A stretch of 64,000 bases of DNA from a virus, in IMG/VR virus record IMGVR_UViG_3300042474_001633, positions 62,001-126,000 of that record. The stretch is one strand, 5' to 3'. A model generated the notes under the pieces. The model did not search any database. It saw only the letters and a program-made list of their open reading frames with translations, and was not told the origin of the DNA. How positions within the stretch are numbered: position 1 is the stretch's first letter; each line of letters opens with the position of its first letter. Positions 12,201 through 21,400 of this stretch are shown here, in pieces. The position numbers were made by a program, and so were the translations under genes.

Positions 12201-12364
12201 AAGAAGTTATTGAGGCAAAAATAGACAAGCAGATAGAAGAACTTGTTGAGTCAATGCGTCAGGCAAAGTTCAAAAACATTAAAAATATTTCTGACTCCAG
12301 AAGCAGACTGGAAAAGATACAGGAAGAGTTTGATAAACTCACAGACGGCAGGAATGAAAAGTGA
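6284..12364 (+). CDS. Giant polyvalent protein: zincin-like metallopeptidase and DEDDh exonuclease
   Basis: 2026 residues; GTG start with AGGAGC upstream. An N-terminal Cys module (RCPPGT... NQFTD... NC, ~residues 143-165) recurs in neighbouring proteins. A zincin-like domain has H485-E-W-G-H489, with Glu-rich NIEARAEFFASR downstream as a possible third ligand. A domain at ~900-1150 has HETSYEP and HTIHFALNHLVGGHIF; I cannot name it. A DnaQ-type 3'-5' exonuclease starts at FLDYETTG (D1242, E1244), with NAAYDKNVL and HHRADKDAEATAE giving the DEDDh set. The C-terminal part has a poly-Pro linker and a helical tail. Six [IV][TSA]GxM motifs (residues 240, 696, 737, 1176, 1479, 1643) separate these parts. 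Such proteins are thought to enter the cell with phage DNA and act on host defence or metabolism; that role is inferred here. Confidence 0.8.
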   Translation: MANSYSNFAERRINNLSKNGELEIGFIPKIETKAEKPEVNKPPVKYSNPYEEYIKTWEPGDVIPLVPPGKRMHFCTFNPNMLDTDSTFFRSTHKHSSPTKFKSGELNDIEYKVLGRKLKDSLDSLLRRAAKTRGLWVDDKNKLRCPPGTPAANQFTDITGSNCFIPSPRTAAQSGARAVRRATAGATQMSTQVGGRVASGFDAARANAEQIRELGFERVQEAMGYGGRIAPTPQMVSDTVSGAMRATRFGLIPNPSARTGGKQRGAPKGVGNNVWQLGLKEQVWRGRRATELARSTRDRFNNPNRPDGLRLPPSQNFPAGRPIGDISQKAQFVSAMAELFPNVPQAEIEEMFDQAIPMSLSRMERSKLKASLIQYWYSWMENAIANPEQAKWVTSFAIDTEMGSAFEVRFDAFAPSPSTGGRRISQAASNAAQGRTAEQGGLQFSLVMNPWEMWSQVNRSGFDRNGRANGVADSVEGDMHYLANHEWGHVAHFSSVMETLGFQTQNLQRYPLAQTLVKPQQGGPQWQRQKQVNAWMIDFRQAANPTGNRSIQLLIDSANNLSRRQYIRSGSWGGSTGYTRQDLETDLNNFHNALAEAIENNITDDADDQELMRQFSGGVYAATSNIEARAEFFASRRLFGDPVLTGGQTGIPSTVDEFARTMASAQGATRTQAQYRSQMDDIGQNVFSVPGNAWNISGRMAGSGLPQQRPTLKTQAVRRAVDQNYPRSNRNRSSSAITGAMRSSSLQQRTTSSRDWKNQDTISSINTNRPFTEERQSLPGMLQSALGTQQSSTPIVGRMSPLVPTTVTGVRNRFDGSRSGDVDIKVHEINGEKIVFDNPDAISIDDSSIKIIPKNPFEITGKSRTSKEGREYSEKWLNAHLGKGDMDSNDVDALLYRASRGDTEAAKEFDGLAEKGSKRVSEAEGKLYEPIELDEYQERTITRAGLEDLSLDDLYVVHETSYEPEIDENGDISISPRSNFEETTESGKKVRVPRHTIHFALNHLVGGHIFRQRSEKDTTILIAPLSQVLRDNPDSLDNLYTLDTVLTPKPGEGIKLKSGSFRRLTGTPDKEATEEAVRQQLNEMGATKIFKAESAESSTDAQDLAVGKIARQLRTQSGLHANIPSGQVEQYLIRQAGSGGSAEVTLPPSWVAGMSKNHRQRLGDSNFWSDAKPAPITGFMRSGSTPQAGQSRIKKNKDGVPQYPRTPTYGPMLGETENIFAGVNSWEEFKQRYNDQEIVFLDYETTGLVFDKYGRATENGNPVEIGAIKVKNGQVIDRFNTFVNPGKPLQQWSKDNLRDADGNPLTDQYLQGAESLESGHKKLVEFAGPNAIMGVQNAAYDKNVLEDTLREAGIEWQARGWIDLKDMAGMTLPRYTDENPDGPHKTNKDGTKSPSNGLADITRYLGVPLGKEHHRADKDAEATAESMRLLIDGAIEKNWSKDALDRAKRSAYVKKTQDDFDSDVKEWESELAKYLGDGVSGKMSSSPALRSAPQFGRRQSREFYSSVPNSKLWRPETLEQSEPSRIAKRQEIIKDIKGFIESGDGDAKYMSAMNGLDPEFANYMRNTEDREILADLRQAAVEFHAGIDQRPRLNVNTAELSSLMENGLRRDDSGKPRRLSERVKAYEADIGISPDLPDAERPITGYMVHSDGDFAEQEASFREFSNKVDVNSPRYKFDLFKSSNENRNNGFNSIFGDAEIILKPETGQRTAYGNGDALDNHIFPVLANSTDSDEIGRALIDPNGRFDERESNSIELLYGKFKNDFNAYRKDNGQTRPRISGAWGNRDALIMGGIEPSDIEEVRVPFNSLDITNSTTPEEFAKKPRELKYLPVTEYVDEGPAIASSGAGAPPPPPPPDDPDNNMTDEEISKIQEKMKRSFAATKEEQKIIEDILSGLEPINAIPKNLAIRIDNVNEYRKISDDFRNLRRIEEAERLQRLAKARGFNLAVTNDYGLDVFDGRSFSSKAPKSKTSKEVIEAKIDKQIEELVESMRQAKFKNIKNISDSRSRLEKIQEEFDKLTDGRNEK

Positions 12365-12705
12365 AAAAGTACCTAATCGCCAAAGTCGGAAAAACTGGGA
12401 ATCTCTATTTTGTTCCAGATGGCGACAGGTATAACGGCCTGTTTGTTGACGGCAAGAGATTATCCCCAGTTCCGCTGTTTTCTTTTATTGAACGACGTAA
12501 TGACATCTTCCCAGTTATGAAGACCAACAGACAGAAACGTTTCTGGAAGCTAGACTTCAGGGATAGTGACTGGTCCACTAGGCACAACACGGAAAACCCC
12601 GGAAAGATATCAAAGAATCCTTATAATAAAAAAGCTTTAGATTTTTACGACCAACTAGAGGAAATCCAGCCAGTCCGCAAGCCAGGATTTCGGAAATCTA
12701 GTTGA
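12361..12705 (+). CDS. Hypothetical protein
   Basis: 114 residues, basic, not recognised. The GTG start overlaps the stop of the giant upstream gene (GTGA), so translation is coupled. It has a mixed beta N-terminus (KKYLIAKVGKTGNLYFVPDGDRY) and no Cys or membrane segment. A promoter-like TTGACA lies over its stop codon and serves the next gene. Confidence 0.65.
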   Translation: MKKYLIAKVGKTGNLYFVPDGDRYNGLFVDGKRLSPVPLFSFIERRNDIFPVMKTNRQKRFWKLDFRDSDWSTRHNTENPGKISKNPYNKKALDFYDQLEEIQPVRKPGFRKSS

Positions 12706-12729
12706 CATGTATTTAAATCACAGTATTTT
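12702..12729 (+). promoter_or_regulatory. Putative sigma-70-type promoter inside the head operon
   Basis: TTGACA (12702-12707), 16 nt, TATTTT (12724-12729). An alternative -10, TACAAT, lies at 12733-12738. It precedes the gene at 12778 in one of the few real gaps of the head module. Confidence 0.5.
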
Positions 12730-12777
12730 GCGTACAATTAAATTCAGGGGTTTATTCACTGGTTGCAAGGAGACCAA

Positions 12778-13422
12778 ATGAGTCTGGTCAACAAAATTAT
12801 GAATGGCGATGTCCAAATTGCCGTCGACACAAAAGCAGCAGGACCTGCTGGCGCCATAATACCTCAAGAAAATATTACCGGTGATGTACTCAGGGGGTAT
12901 GGACCGCGCAGGGGCAATCTTGAGCGCCTCCTTCGTTACTGGAGACCAATTATGCGCAAGCCTGGCGGGTTCAGGAGATGCCGAGTAATTCTTGCCGACC
13001 ACCCAGAGCTTTACCCACTTGAAAGAATATGCGCCTGGTTGCATCACGAAACAACTGGTCTGTGGCCAAATGAAGGGTGCCACCACCCAGGAATGAAAAA
13101 CTGTCGCAAGAAGATGCGCGGGGTTGTTCGTGGCTCACTCTACTCTGACCAGGAATTCAACAATAGAATGCGCAAACTGACATCGCGCAGTGGCAGGAAG
13201 GCTGTAGAATTTACGGGTATACGCTCGGTTGATGAGCCCTTTTCCCCAGTCATCACGCAGGATGATTGGACCCATGCAGTGAAAGTATTACAAGATTTCA
13301 TAGACATGGAACCGGACTTCGTTAAGTACGTGGAAGACGAAAAAAACTGGGAACACGTCGATGGGTATGTTATCGATAAAAACGAATTGGAGTCGCTAGA
13401 TGCGAACAATATTGAGTTCTGA
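12778..13422 (+). CDS. Conserved-looking hypothetical head-module protein
   Basis: 214 residues. ATG 12778 is preceded by AAGGAGA at good spacing. Residues ~40-110 are compact and strongly patterned: GYGPRRGNLERLLRYWRPIM, then GFRRCRVILADHPELYPL, then ICAWLHHETTGLWPNEG with His/Cys residues (GCHHPGMKNCRKK). This could be a small metal-binding or capsid-associated domain. I do not recognise the family. The C-terminal third is acidic and helical. Its last 23 nt overlap the next gene. Confidence 0.75.
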   Translation: MSLVNKIMNGDVQIAVDTKAAGPAGAIIPQENITGDVLRGYGPRRGNLERLLRYWRPIMRKPGGFRRCRVILADHPELYPLERICAWLHHETTGLWPNEGCHHPGMKNCRKKMRGVVRGSLYSDQEFNNRMRKLTSRSGRKAVEFTGIRSVDEPFSPVITQDDWTHAVKVLQDFIDMEPDFVKYVEDEKNWEHVDGYVIDKNELESLDANNIEF

Positions 13423-15451
13423 TTGCTGCCCGTCCCAGGAGATTGTAAAAGTTAGACATATTTCTCCGTCTTTCGCACTATCTAGAACTAACCTTTTTAC
13501 AGCGCCAATTTATTCTGTCAACGAAAGAAAATCAATTATTGATTTCAAATGCGCAATGCAGCGCAGAGGCGTAAAAAGTGCTTACGAAATAAAAGTCGGA
13601 GCGACTGGCTCGGACAGCAGAATTCTTCAATCTCTCCAGGGACTTGGTTCTGCCGTTACTCCGGGAAACTTTTCCAACGTGCGAAGTCCTGTTAGGTCAC
13701 GAATTTACTCAGCTCTCACCCCGGGTGGTGGTCGAGGAGTTCCTGGTGGATTTGGCGCACTCAAGCCAGAGCGTGGATATAGATGTCCAGAAGGGTATCA
13801 ATTCGGTGGAAGATTTACTGACTCACGTTTTTCTACATGTGGAAAACAACTATTCGACCTTCCTGGAATCATAGGCGCAACAATCGCCTCTGTTTTGCGT
13901 GGCTCTCGTCGTAGCCCATCCTTCCAGGATGTCGGTGGCACACGTGTTAAGCCAGTGTCTGTGGCTGGTGACGTAATCCAGTCGCGCGCGCCACAAATTC
14001 CAAAAGTTACTGGTGCTAACAGACAGCGCAGAAATCGCTCCGTCGATGACATAGTCGGACAGATGTCGCAGGTAAATGAAGCCTACATGAGAATGGTGCG
14101 GCGCGACGGCTTCATCTTGGAGCCGGTAGTTTCTCCTGCAGTTCTTAGGACAATCCCCGACAACAGAGATATGGAAGGCGCAACATTCCTGATGAATGCT
14201 TTGACGTCGGATTCAATTGGTGGAGAAGAACTTGGAATGCTTTCGAATACCGGCATTGAAAAACTATCCTATGTCCTATCTGGAGGTTCAACTGTTTCCA
14301 TCGGGAAAGCTCGCCCGCTAACAGTTGGAGAACGACGCAAGCTTGGTAGAACTGTGGCCACGGCGGAGAAGCTGCGTGCCAATGATGACCCGGTTCAAAA
14401 ATTAAAATTCATCGCAGAGGAAATGGGCGATGGAATATCTTATGAAGAAGAGTTTAAAGGAATAAAAAACCCGAATGAAATCATTAAAGTCAACCTCCCA
14501 GCAGGTGCTGGCAAGCGAACAATGCGCAGGTGGCATTATGAGACTTTCTATCGAAAGAAAAAGAAGTCAAAGCAGTCCGCTCGCTCCACAGAGCTAGAAG
14601 CAATTCCCGAAGACGATAAAATCAAAGACCTTGCTTCTGCGGTCCGTCACCTTAATAATGGTGGTTCGATTGAGAATATTTCATCGAATGTTCGGTCGGA
14701 GGCTGTCAGTCGTAGCGCAATGTACAAGACTGGAAAAATACGAAACGGTGTATTGATTCACGAGCGTGCCGATGGACAAACGGTGTTTGAAATAACACCT
14801 GATGAGAACTTTGAACATCTGGGTGCCGCACTGGCATCAGAACTACAGCGCTCAATGGGTCTTATTGCGCCAAAGGTTCGTTTGGCTGGTGCTGGAAAAA
14901 AGCGCAACTATATGCTTGGAGAAGCTCAGGATGCAGAAATGTTTGGCGTTCAAGATAGGACAATGGACATTGCTGACCTCCCCTCGGAGGACGTTGTCGG
15001 AATTCTAATGTCCGACTATCTCACCGATACCAGGGATAGAAACCCTTCCACGATTGCGCCAATACGCGTCGGTGGCAGAATGCGTGCAGTTGCTTCTTTG
15101 AATGGAAGTGCTGGTCTCTCGGGTATGACCTCGACGGAAATACGCGGAAGACGACAAATGCAAGTAAACGATTTCTTCAAGAAAAAGCAGCAGAGAATAT
15201 ACGCTGAATATTTTGAAAAACTTCAGGCCCAGCAGCGCAAGAGGGCGTTAATGCTATTTGATAAGCTGCTCGAACAAGCAGGAGAATTTGATTTTAAGCG
15301 ATTTAGACAAATGCTCTCAATAGATGGACAGCTTTCTGAAGCAGAATTACTACATCTTGGGATTGTCGAAAAAATATTTGAACAGCGTGTCAACATACTT
15401 AAATCATCATCTGGAAATTTCAAGAAACTGATTGGCTTATCGATTAGATGA
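13400..15451 (+). CDS. Large head-module protein with Cys module and kinase-like segment
   Basis: 683 residues; ATG 13400 with GGAG upstream, overlapping the previous gene. The RCP...GGRFTD...C module occurs at ~residues 127-148, as in the 2026- and 2129-residue neighbours. From about residue 440 the pattern resembles a HipA/PI4-kinase-like fold: VLIHERADGQTVFEITPD, then LASELQRSMGL, then MSDYLTDTRDRNPST, where DRN could be a catalytic loop. The following SLNGSAGL lies where such folds normally have a metal-binding Asp, so it may be inactive. This reading is tentative. The tail (KKKQQRIYAEYFEKLQAQQRKR) is helical and basic. The stop overlaps the next start (ATGA). Confidence 0.7.
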   Translation: MRTILSSDCCPSQEIVKVRHISPSFALSRTNLFTAPIYSVNERKSIIDFKCAMQRRGVKSAYEIKVGATGSDSRILQSLQGLGSAVTPGNFSNVRSPVRSRIYSALTPGGGRGVPGGFGALKPERGYRCPEGYQFGGRFTDSRFSTCGKQLFDLPGIIGATIASVLRGSRRSPSFQDVGGTRVKPVSVAGDVIQSRAPQIPKVTGANRQRRNRSVDDIVGQMSQVNEAYMRMVRRDGFILEPVVSPAVLRTIPDNRDMEGATFLMNALTSDSIGGEELGMLSNTGIEKLSYVLSGGSTVSIGKARPLTVGERRKLGRTVATAEKLRANDDPVQKLKFIAEEMGDGISYEEEFKGIKNPNEIIKVNLPAGAGKRTMRRWHYETFYRKKKKSKQSARSTELEAIPEDDKIKDLASAVRHLNNGGSIENISSNVRSEAVSRSAMYKTGKIRNGVLIHERADGQTVFEITPDENFEHLGAALASELQRSMGLIAPKVRLAGAGKKRNYMLGEAQDAEMFGVQDRTMDIADLPSEDVVGILMSDYLTDTRDRNPSTIAPIRVGGRMRAVASLNGSAGLSGMTSTEIRGRRQMQVNDFFKKKQQRIYAEYFEKLQAQQRKRALMLFDKLLEQAGEFDFKRFRQMLSIDGQLSEAELLHLGIVEKIFEQRVNILKSSSGNFKKLIGLSIR

Positions 15452-18400
15452 AAAAAGCAACGGTAATTAGAGACAAGCTCTCTGGTCAGCCTTTTGCAAT
15501 ACTTCTTCCATCCGATGGAAAGAAACCAGTTGCATTCGGCTCATCAGGCCAAGGGAGACTATGGGCCGACTGGGCGATGTCGTCCAGTAGCGGAGCGCTC
15601 GACAATCTCGATGTGTCTCTTACCGTCGAGAAAGATGTTGAACTAACCGATGAATTTATAACCTCACTCGAGAGCACTTTTGAAATTGCCGACTTAAACG
15701 AACTTAAATTCACCATCTCCAAAAAGGCGTTGCTGGTCATCGAAAAAGTAAAATCCCTTGCCGGAGAGGAGCCTGCAAAATATGAGCAGATGAACGAGGA
15801 TAACGAGGAGGAACTCGTAGACAGATGGCCAGTAGTGGATGCTGCGATTGCGACCATCGATGTTGCCTATAAACAAAATGCTCTTGACTACAAGGCAAAG
15901 GCTTTCAACCTTGATTCAAAACGCAGCTCAATGCTGCTGCAAGTCAAGGGCGTAAGAGCCATGTGGGACCCAAACATGCCTGGCGGGGGTGGATGGAGAT
16001 GCCCTGACGAAACGGTAAATGGTGGCCAGTTCACCAACAGACTTGGTCGTGGGTGCACATTTGGGGCAATACGCAGAATAGGCAGGGCATTGATGACTGC
16101 CTCCCTGAAGGACATTGCAAAGGGTTTTGATGATGATGAGGTGGCCTTTCCGAGCGTCTACAGGGCTGGAAAGAAACTAGACGAGGTTGGAGAAAAACTC
16201 AAAGAAAGAACAGGGAAAAAATACAGCCGCAGAGCGATGAGGAGGGCTGACCAGCTCAAAAAAGAACAAGCTCGTCAGATGCTAAAAGAATCTCGCCCAA
16301 CGTTTAGACAAAGATATGAATCGCTTGGGCCAACAGTAAGTAGACGCAACAGGGTTCTAATAGCCGCCTCTCAAACCGCCAGAGACGTTGCCGATGACCA
16401 GGCAACCAGAGGTTTTGTTTCTGAAGCCAGGAGACGCACTCGCAGACAAGGCATCCCCACAAGAAAAACACCAACAAATGATACTGAAACCTTCTCAAAT
16501 GACGACACCATAACTGGCGCCATGAGCCCAGAGCGAAGGGCTCAGATTGCGGAAAAACTGAGAACAACAGCACAAGACATTTACGAAGGTCGACGTTTTG
16601 CAAGACGACAAAAAAAATCGGAACGAAAACAGACAAAAAACTCACCACAACTCAATGAAAACGAACTAGAGCGCAGCAACAGGATTGCTACAAAGCAAAT
16701 TGATTCAATACTTGGCGTACTCAAGCAAAGAGACTCGGGTAGAGAGTATCTTGCCGGAGTTGTGAATTCAGCGGTGAGCAATTTGAATAATTGGGCTAAA
16801 GAAAAAACTGATGGATTAGGGTTTCCTAACAGGGTTTATACAGAAGCCGACTTCGACGATAACGATGTACAGATAATCGAACGGGCTCTGCGTGAGCTAA
16901 AAGAAAACCCAGACAAGCCATTTGCGGACCAACAGTGGGGTAGATTTGCGCAATTATTCAAGCTTTGGGGAACGCACAACTGGGCGGTAAATCGCTCTAT
17001 GCCACTGCAAAATAACGACGGAAATGTAATTTCAGATTATATTCCAAGATTAAAAAAACCTTTTGGGCAAACAGATGTGTTTCCGGAGCTATGGGTAGAT
17101 GGTCGTTCGGTCAATGAGTTTGGATTGCGCACGCCTGAGGAGTTGACCGAATTAAATAACGCCCACACTACTCTTGGTTTTCTCGACATTGACACAAAAA
17201 TTCCAGACAAAGACCAGACACTCTCCATGCTCGGCGGATTTTACTCTGACGAAGAAGGTGATGTTTTCGGTGGCTACTACAAGGAGTTTATCGCCGATGA
17301 ATCAAAATTTTCGGTTTCGGCGAGAGAAGTTTTGGCAAATGGGCTAAAGCGCAATCATGAAATAGACTTGCGTAAGTTTTTACATAATAAATTTTATGGC
17401 TCAACCGCGTGGAACTCTCCAAAGAAAACCACAAACAGGGAAACTGAGATAACGCCATCACAGTCCATTGTTGAGCGTTTCATGCGTGGACTAAGTCCTT
17501 CGCGTGACAAAGAACAACGAACTCTTGAAAGAGAACTCAGAGGAAAGACGCCTCGCAGTACAACCGAATTGCGCGAAAGAATTGCTCGACGACAGAGACG
17601 GCGAGCAAAGGAGCAAGCTGGTGAGCTGGTCACGTTTGAGGATTATGCAGACTACGAGCAGCTCAAAATAAACAGACCAGAACTTGTTGGCGGAAAGCGA
17701 AAGCTTAATGAATTTACAGAACCAACACCTCCGAATAAAACCAGAATGCGTGCGCGCGAACGCTGGAGGACCAAACCATCCGAAGAGGGTCGCCCAAAGG
17801 TCGACATCATCCTGCGAGACATGGAGCCACACCTATCCTCAAGCGGAGATGTAAATGAAAACACCATCAAAGGTCTTGATGACCTAGATAGATTTTTTCA
17901 AGCGGAAGTAAATCATGCCGCAATCGCCAGACTGCGAGAGTCCGCCCTGACTCCATACGACACAGAAAATCAGGATGAACTCAAAAAGATTTACGGAGAC
18001 TGGCTGCGCTCATTCAACGACTCAGATGCGGACCCGCAGCCGGGTTCCCCATCAAACATGGGACTCACTGAGCAGACATCGATATCGTGGGTTGTTCCCG
18101 GTGAACCAGGGTTTCTCACCAGGAATCTGGATGAAGCATGGGAATTTGCAACTTCAAAATCAGAAGAAGATAGCAATTTCGACCCACGCACGCTAGACGC
18201 GGTAGGGGACAGAATTGTTCTCCGAGCAAATCAATTCAACGGACGTCCTGTGGTTTACGTAGAAGATACGGAGGCGCAGGTTGCTCACCTTATGACTCCG
18301 GATGGAAGACACCTGATGTCGATTGTGACATCGCGGGACGACTCAGACGAGCCAGGAAAAGTTAGATTTATCAGCGGCTCCGCGGCCTTGGAGCAAATCG

Positions 18401-21400
18401 CAAGAACAAAAATGCGTCCAACAGTTTCGGAACGAATCGCAAAACTAACAGGAAGACAGAGACGCAGAACCGCTTCGTTAAGCAAACCAGCAGAACAAGC
18501 AAAAACGAAAAAGAGACTAAATATTGGTTTCGCCAATGGAGAGCCAGTCGGTTTATTTTTTGGCAAAACAACTACCGGCCGCCGCCTAAACACGCTCTCC
18601 CCATTGGCGATGACCGAATCCGAGATGGCGGAAATAACCAAGTCAATCGAGGAGAATCTAGACATTCTCGAAAACAACCTACGTAGAAGACTTGGCTACC
18701 CAGATTTGAATCAGCCAATTTCAACAGTCGATGCCGCAGCGAGAATTGAAGAAGTACGTAAAACTTCTGGAAGATTTGCAGGAATTCTAGAAACAGACCT
18801 ACACAACATGATTGCGCTTTCCAGGGCTCAAGAATCAAACGATATTCTCTACATAAACGACCTAAAACCTGCATTGCGTAACAAAATTTTAGAAAACGTT
18901 TCTTCTAGCTATTTGGAAATTGGCTTGTCGTCCGGGAACAAGAGATATGACGTTGTTCCGCACAAGGGTAGGCCGGCAGCAGCCAAAAAAGTAATAAAAC
19001 TGCCGCAGCGGGCTCCGCTCATGGTTTCAGAATCATCCCTTGCTCCGGACCCGTCGACCGTGGGAACTGGTCCTGACTTAACTCCAGGAGTTGGAAATGC
19101 CCAGCTAGGCATTGAATACGAGGCGAGCACTGGTCTCTACAAGGATTCCGTCAGTCTCGAATACATAGAAGACTACTCAAACCTCCCAATTGAGCAAACG
19201 GCAATCTACGACCCGGTTCTTCCTGATGAGACAAAAACGTACCCACGAGTTTCGATTACCCCAGCTGGGGTATTCCCAACCAGATTCGCAACATTGGCTC
19301 CAGAAGTGAATCCGGATGGCGATGCAATTAAACCTGGTGACGTTGCCACAAGAACATTCAAGGACGCAATCGAAGCTTACATATCATCTCGGGTGCTAAC
19401 TGGAAAAGCGAAGACGGACCCAACCGCAGCGGCAGTCGACAGAATACTTGGAAGAAATGTCGAAGCCGAGTCGCTTAGGGCAAACATACTTGCTCGAGTT
19501 GACGCGAGAGGATACAAGCCCACGAAGACGAACGGCGACCCTGTCTTTTCTGTGCCTCCGACACTTGGTCAACTCACGTTTGCTGAAATGCAGGCTCTTG
19601 CAAATAGCTCAATTGAATCAAATCCAGATTCAAGCATGACCGACTTGGGTCTAACATTTTCTTCAGTTAGCCCCAATGCAGAACTTGGTTCGATAGCTGG
19701 GAAGAGGGCATTTGAGGATGTTTTCAGAACTTCCTTCATTGATGGTTTAGGTCTAGATATGGATTTGGAACCATCACTCTTTTATATCCCTTCTGAGTCC
19801 GTAAAAGGCAACGACATAAACGAGATGCTTGTCGACATAAACAGAGCATTGCAGCTTCAAAATGCCGCCGACCTGCTGCGTGCTTCCCTCTCTAGTTCAT
19901 TCTCGGATGCCAAGGCTGCCAAGCTACAACAACTACAAGACGAGGCAAATGACGCATGGCAGCAGGCATCAAAAACTTTATCTACGTCTTACAGGGATGC
20001 GGCAACAGCCCGGAACGATGCCCTCGCGATACTCAGCGATAACCCTAAGAATAAATCTGCCATGAGTATGTATTTACAGATGGGCGCAAGAGCAGAAGCA
20101 GCGAAGATGCTTCTTGATAAACACATAACATCAAATCAGGTGGCTTTGGACGCAATTACGGCGATGAGGCGTACCGAACTTGAAGGAATGGCAAAATCTA
20201 GAAATCAGCGTAAGCGCGCAATGCTCGACAGGGTGAAAGCAAGGGCAAATAAAGGAATTCCTCGCAATGAGGGAGCCTTTGACGCAACACCAGAACTCCT
20301 TGACCCATGGGGAACGGCGACTCCTCCGTTACAGCCTCGCTCCCTGGATGACATCCTCGCCGTGAGGGCTCAGCATCGAGCCGAGGGTCTGTATGACGAC
20401 CCAACTCAAGGTATCGCTCAGCTAGCAGAAGAACAAATTGATGCACTCGTTGCAATGGATGTCATACAAAAAAAAGCCGCAGATGCTATGCAGGGCAATG
20501 GGGATGGTAGCGACCCAAGCAAATTTACCGGCATGGAAAATACGCCTATGTACGGTGCGGATTTCGACTACACACAGAGAGCCGACGTGCAGGTTGCTCA
20601 CTTTTGGTATTACAACGGTTCTAGCAGCTTGCCGGTGCTGGTCAATCAAGAAGAATTAGACGAAATTTTAACCTCTGTGGATTCTTCGGGTAATAGGCGC
20701 GCACTCGTGATAACGCGCGGCGTAAAGGCGTCAACCGGAACGACAGCGGAAAAAACGGCACAGGAAGAAGAGTGGGTAAACATGGCTCTCCGTGGAGACA
20801 GATTTGTCCCGGGAAGCGGCGGAAAGGCAGAGGGACACGGCGAGTATTGGACATTTAATCCTGGTGGTGGTTGGTCCTCGTATCATGGAGGACACGGCGG
20901 AACGATGATTGCCGTAATAACCGACCAATCGGAAATATTCCACAAAGACGTTTTTCATGCTTTGTTTTCTGGTAATTCAGGACAACTATACGAAAATCTG
21001 TGGGGAATCTATAATGCAATTGGCGCTCCTGATTCGACTGGAGTCAATGCATCTCACGGACAGCAAGTAGCAAGATTGCTGGCGCCAAACAGTGTTCTCC
21101 CAGACGCGAATACCGGACAATTCACCGCAACTCAACTTGCACAACTTGAAGACGTAGTTCAACAACTAACCGCTATCGGCCCAGACCTCACCGTAAGAAA
21201 GTCAAGTAGGTCAAGATTGAAAGCACTTGATATATCGGATGAATGGGGAGCATTCACCCTGGAGGGACTATACAGAGACAGCCCATTGGGCACTCGCCCT
21301 CCACATTCAAGCATGTCACAATCTGCATGGGAAGATATGTTTAGGGACGTTAGATTAACACCCGACACACCGGAGAATATCCGAATAATCGAAGAGACAA

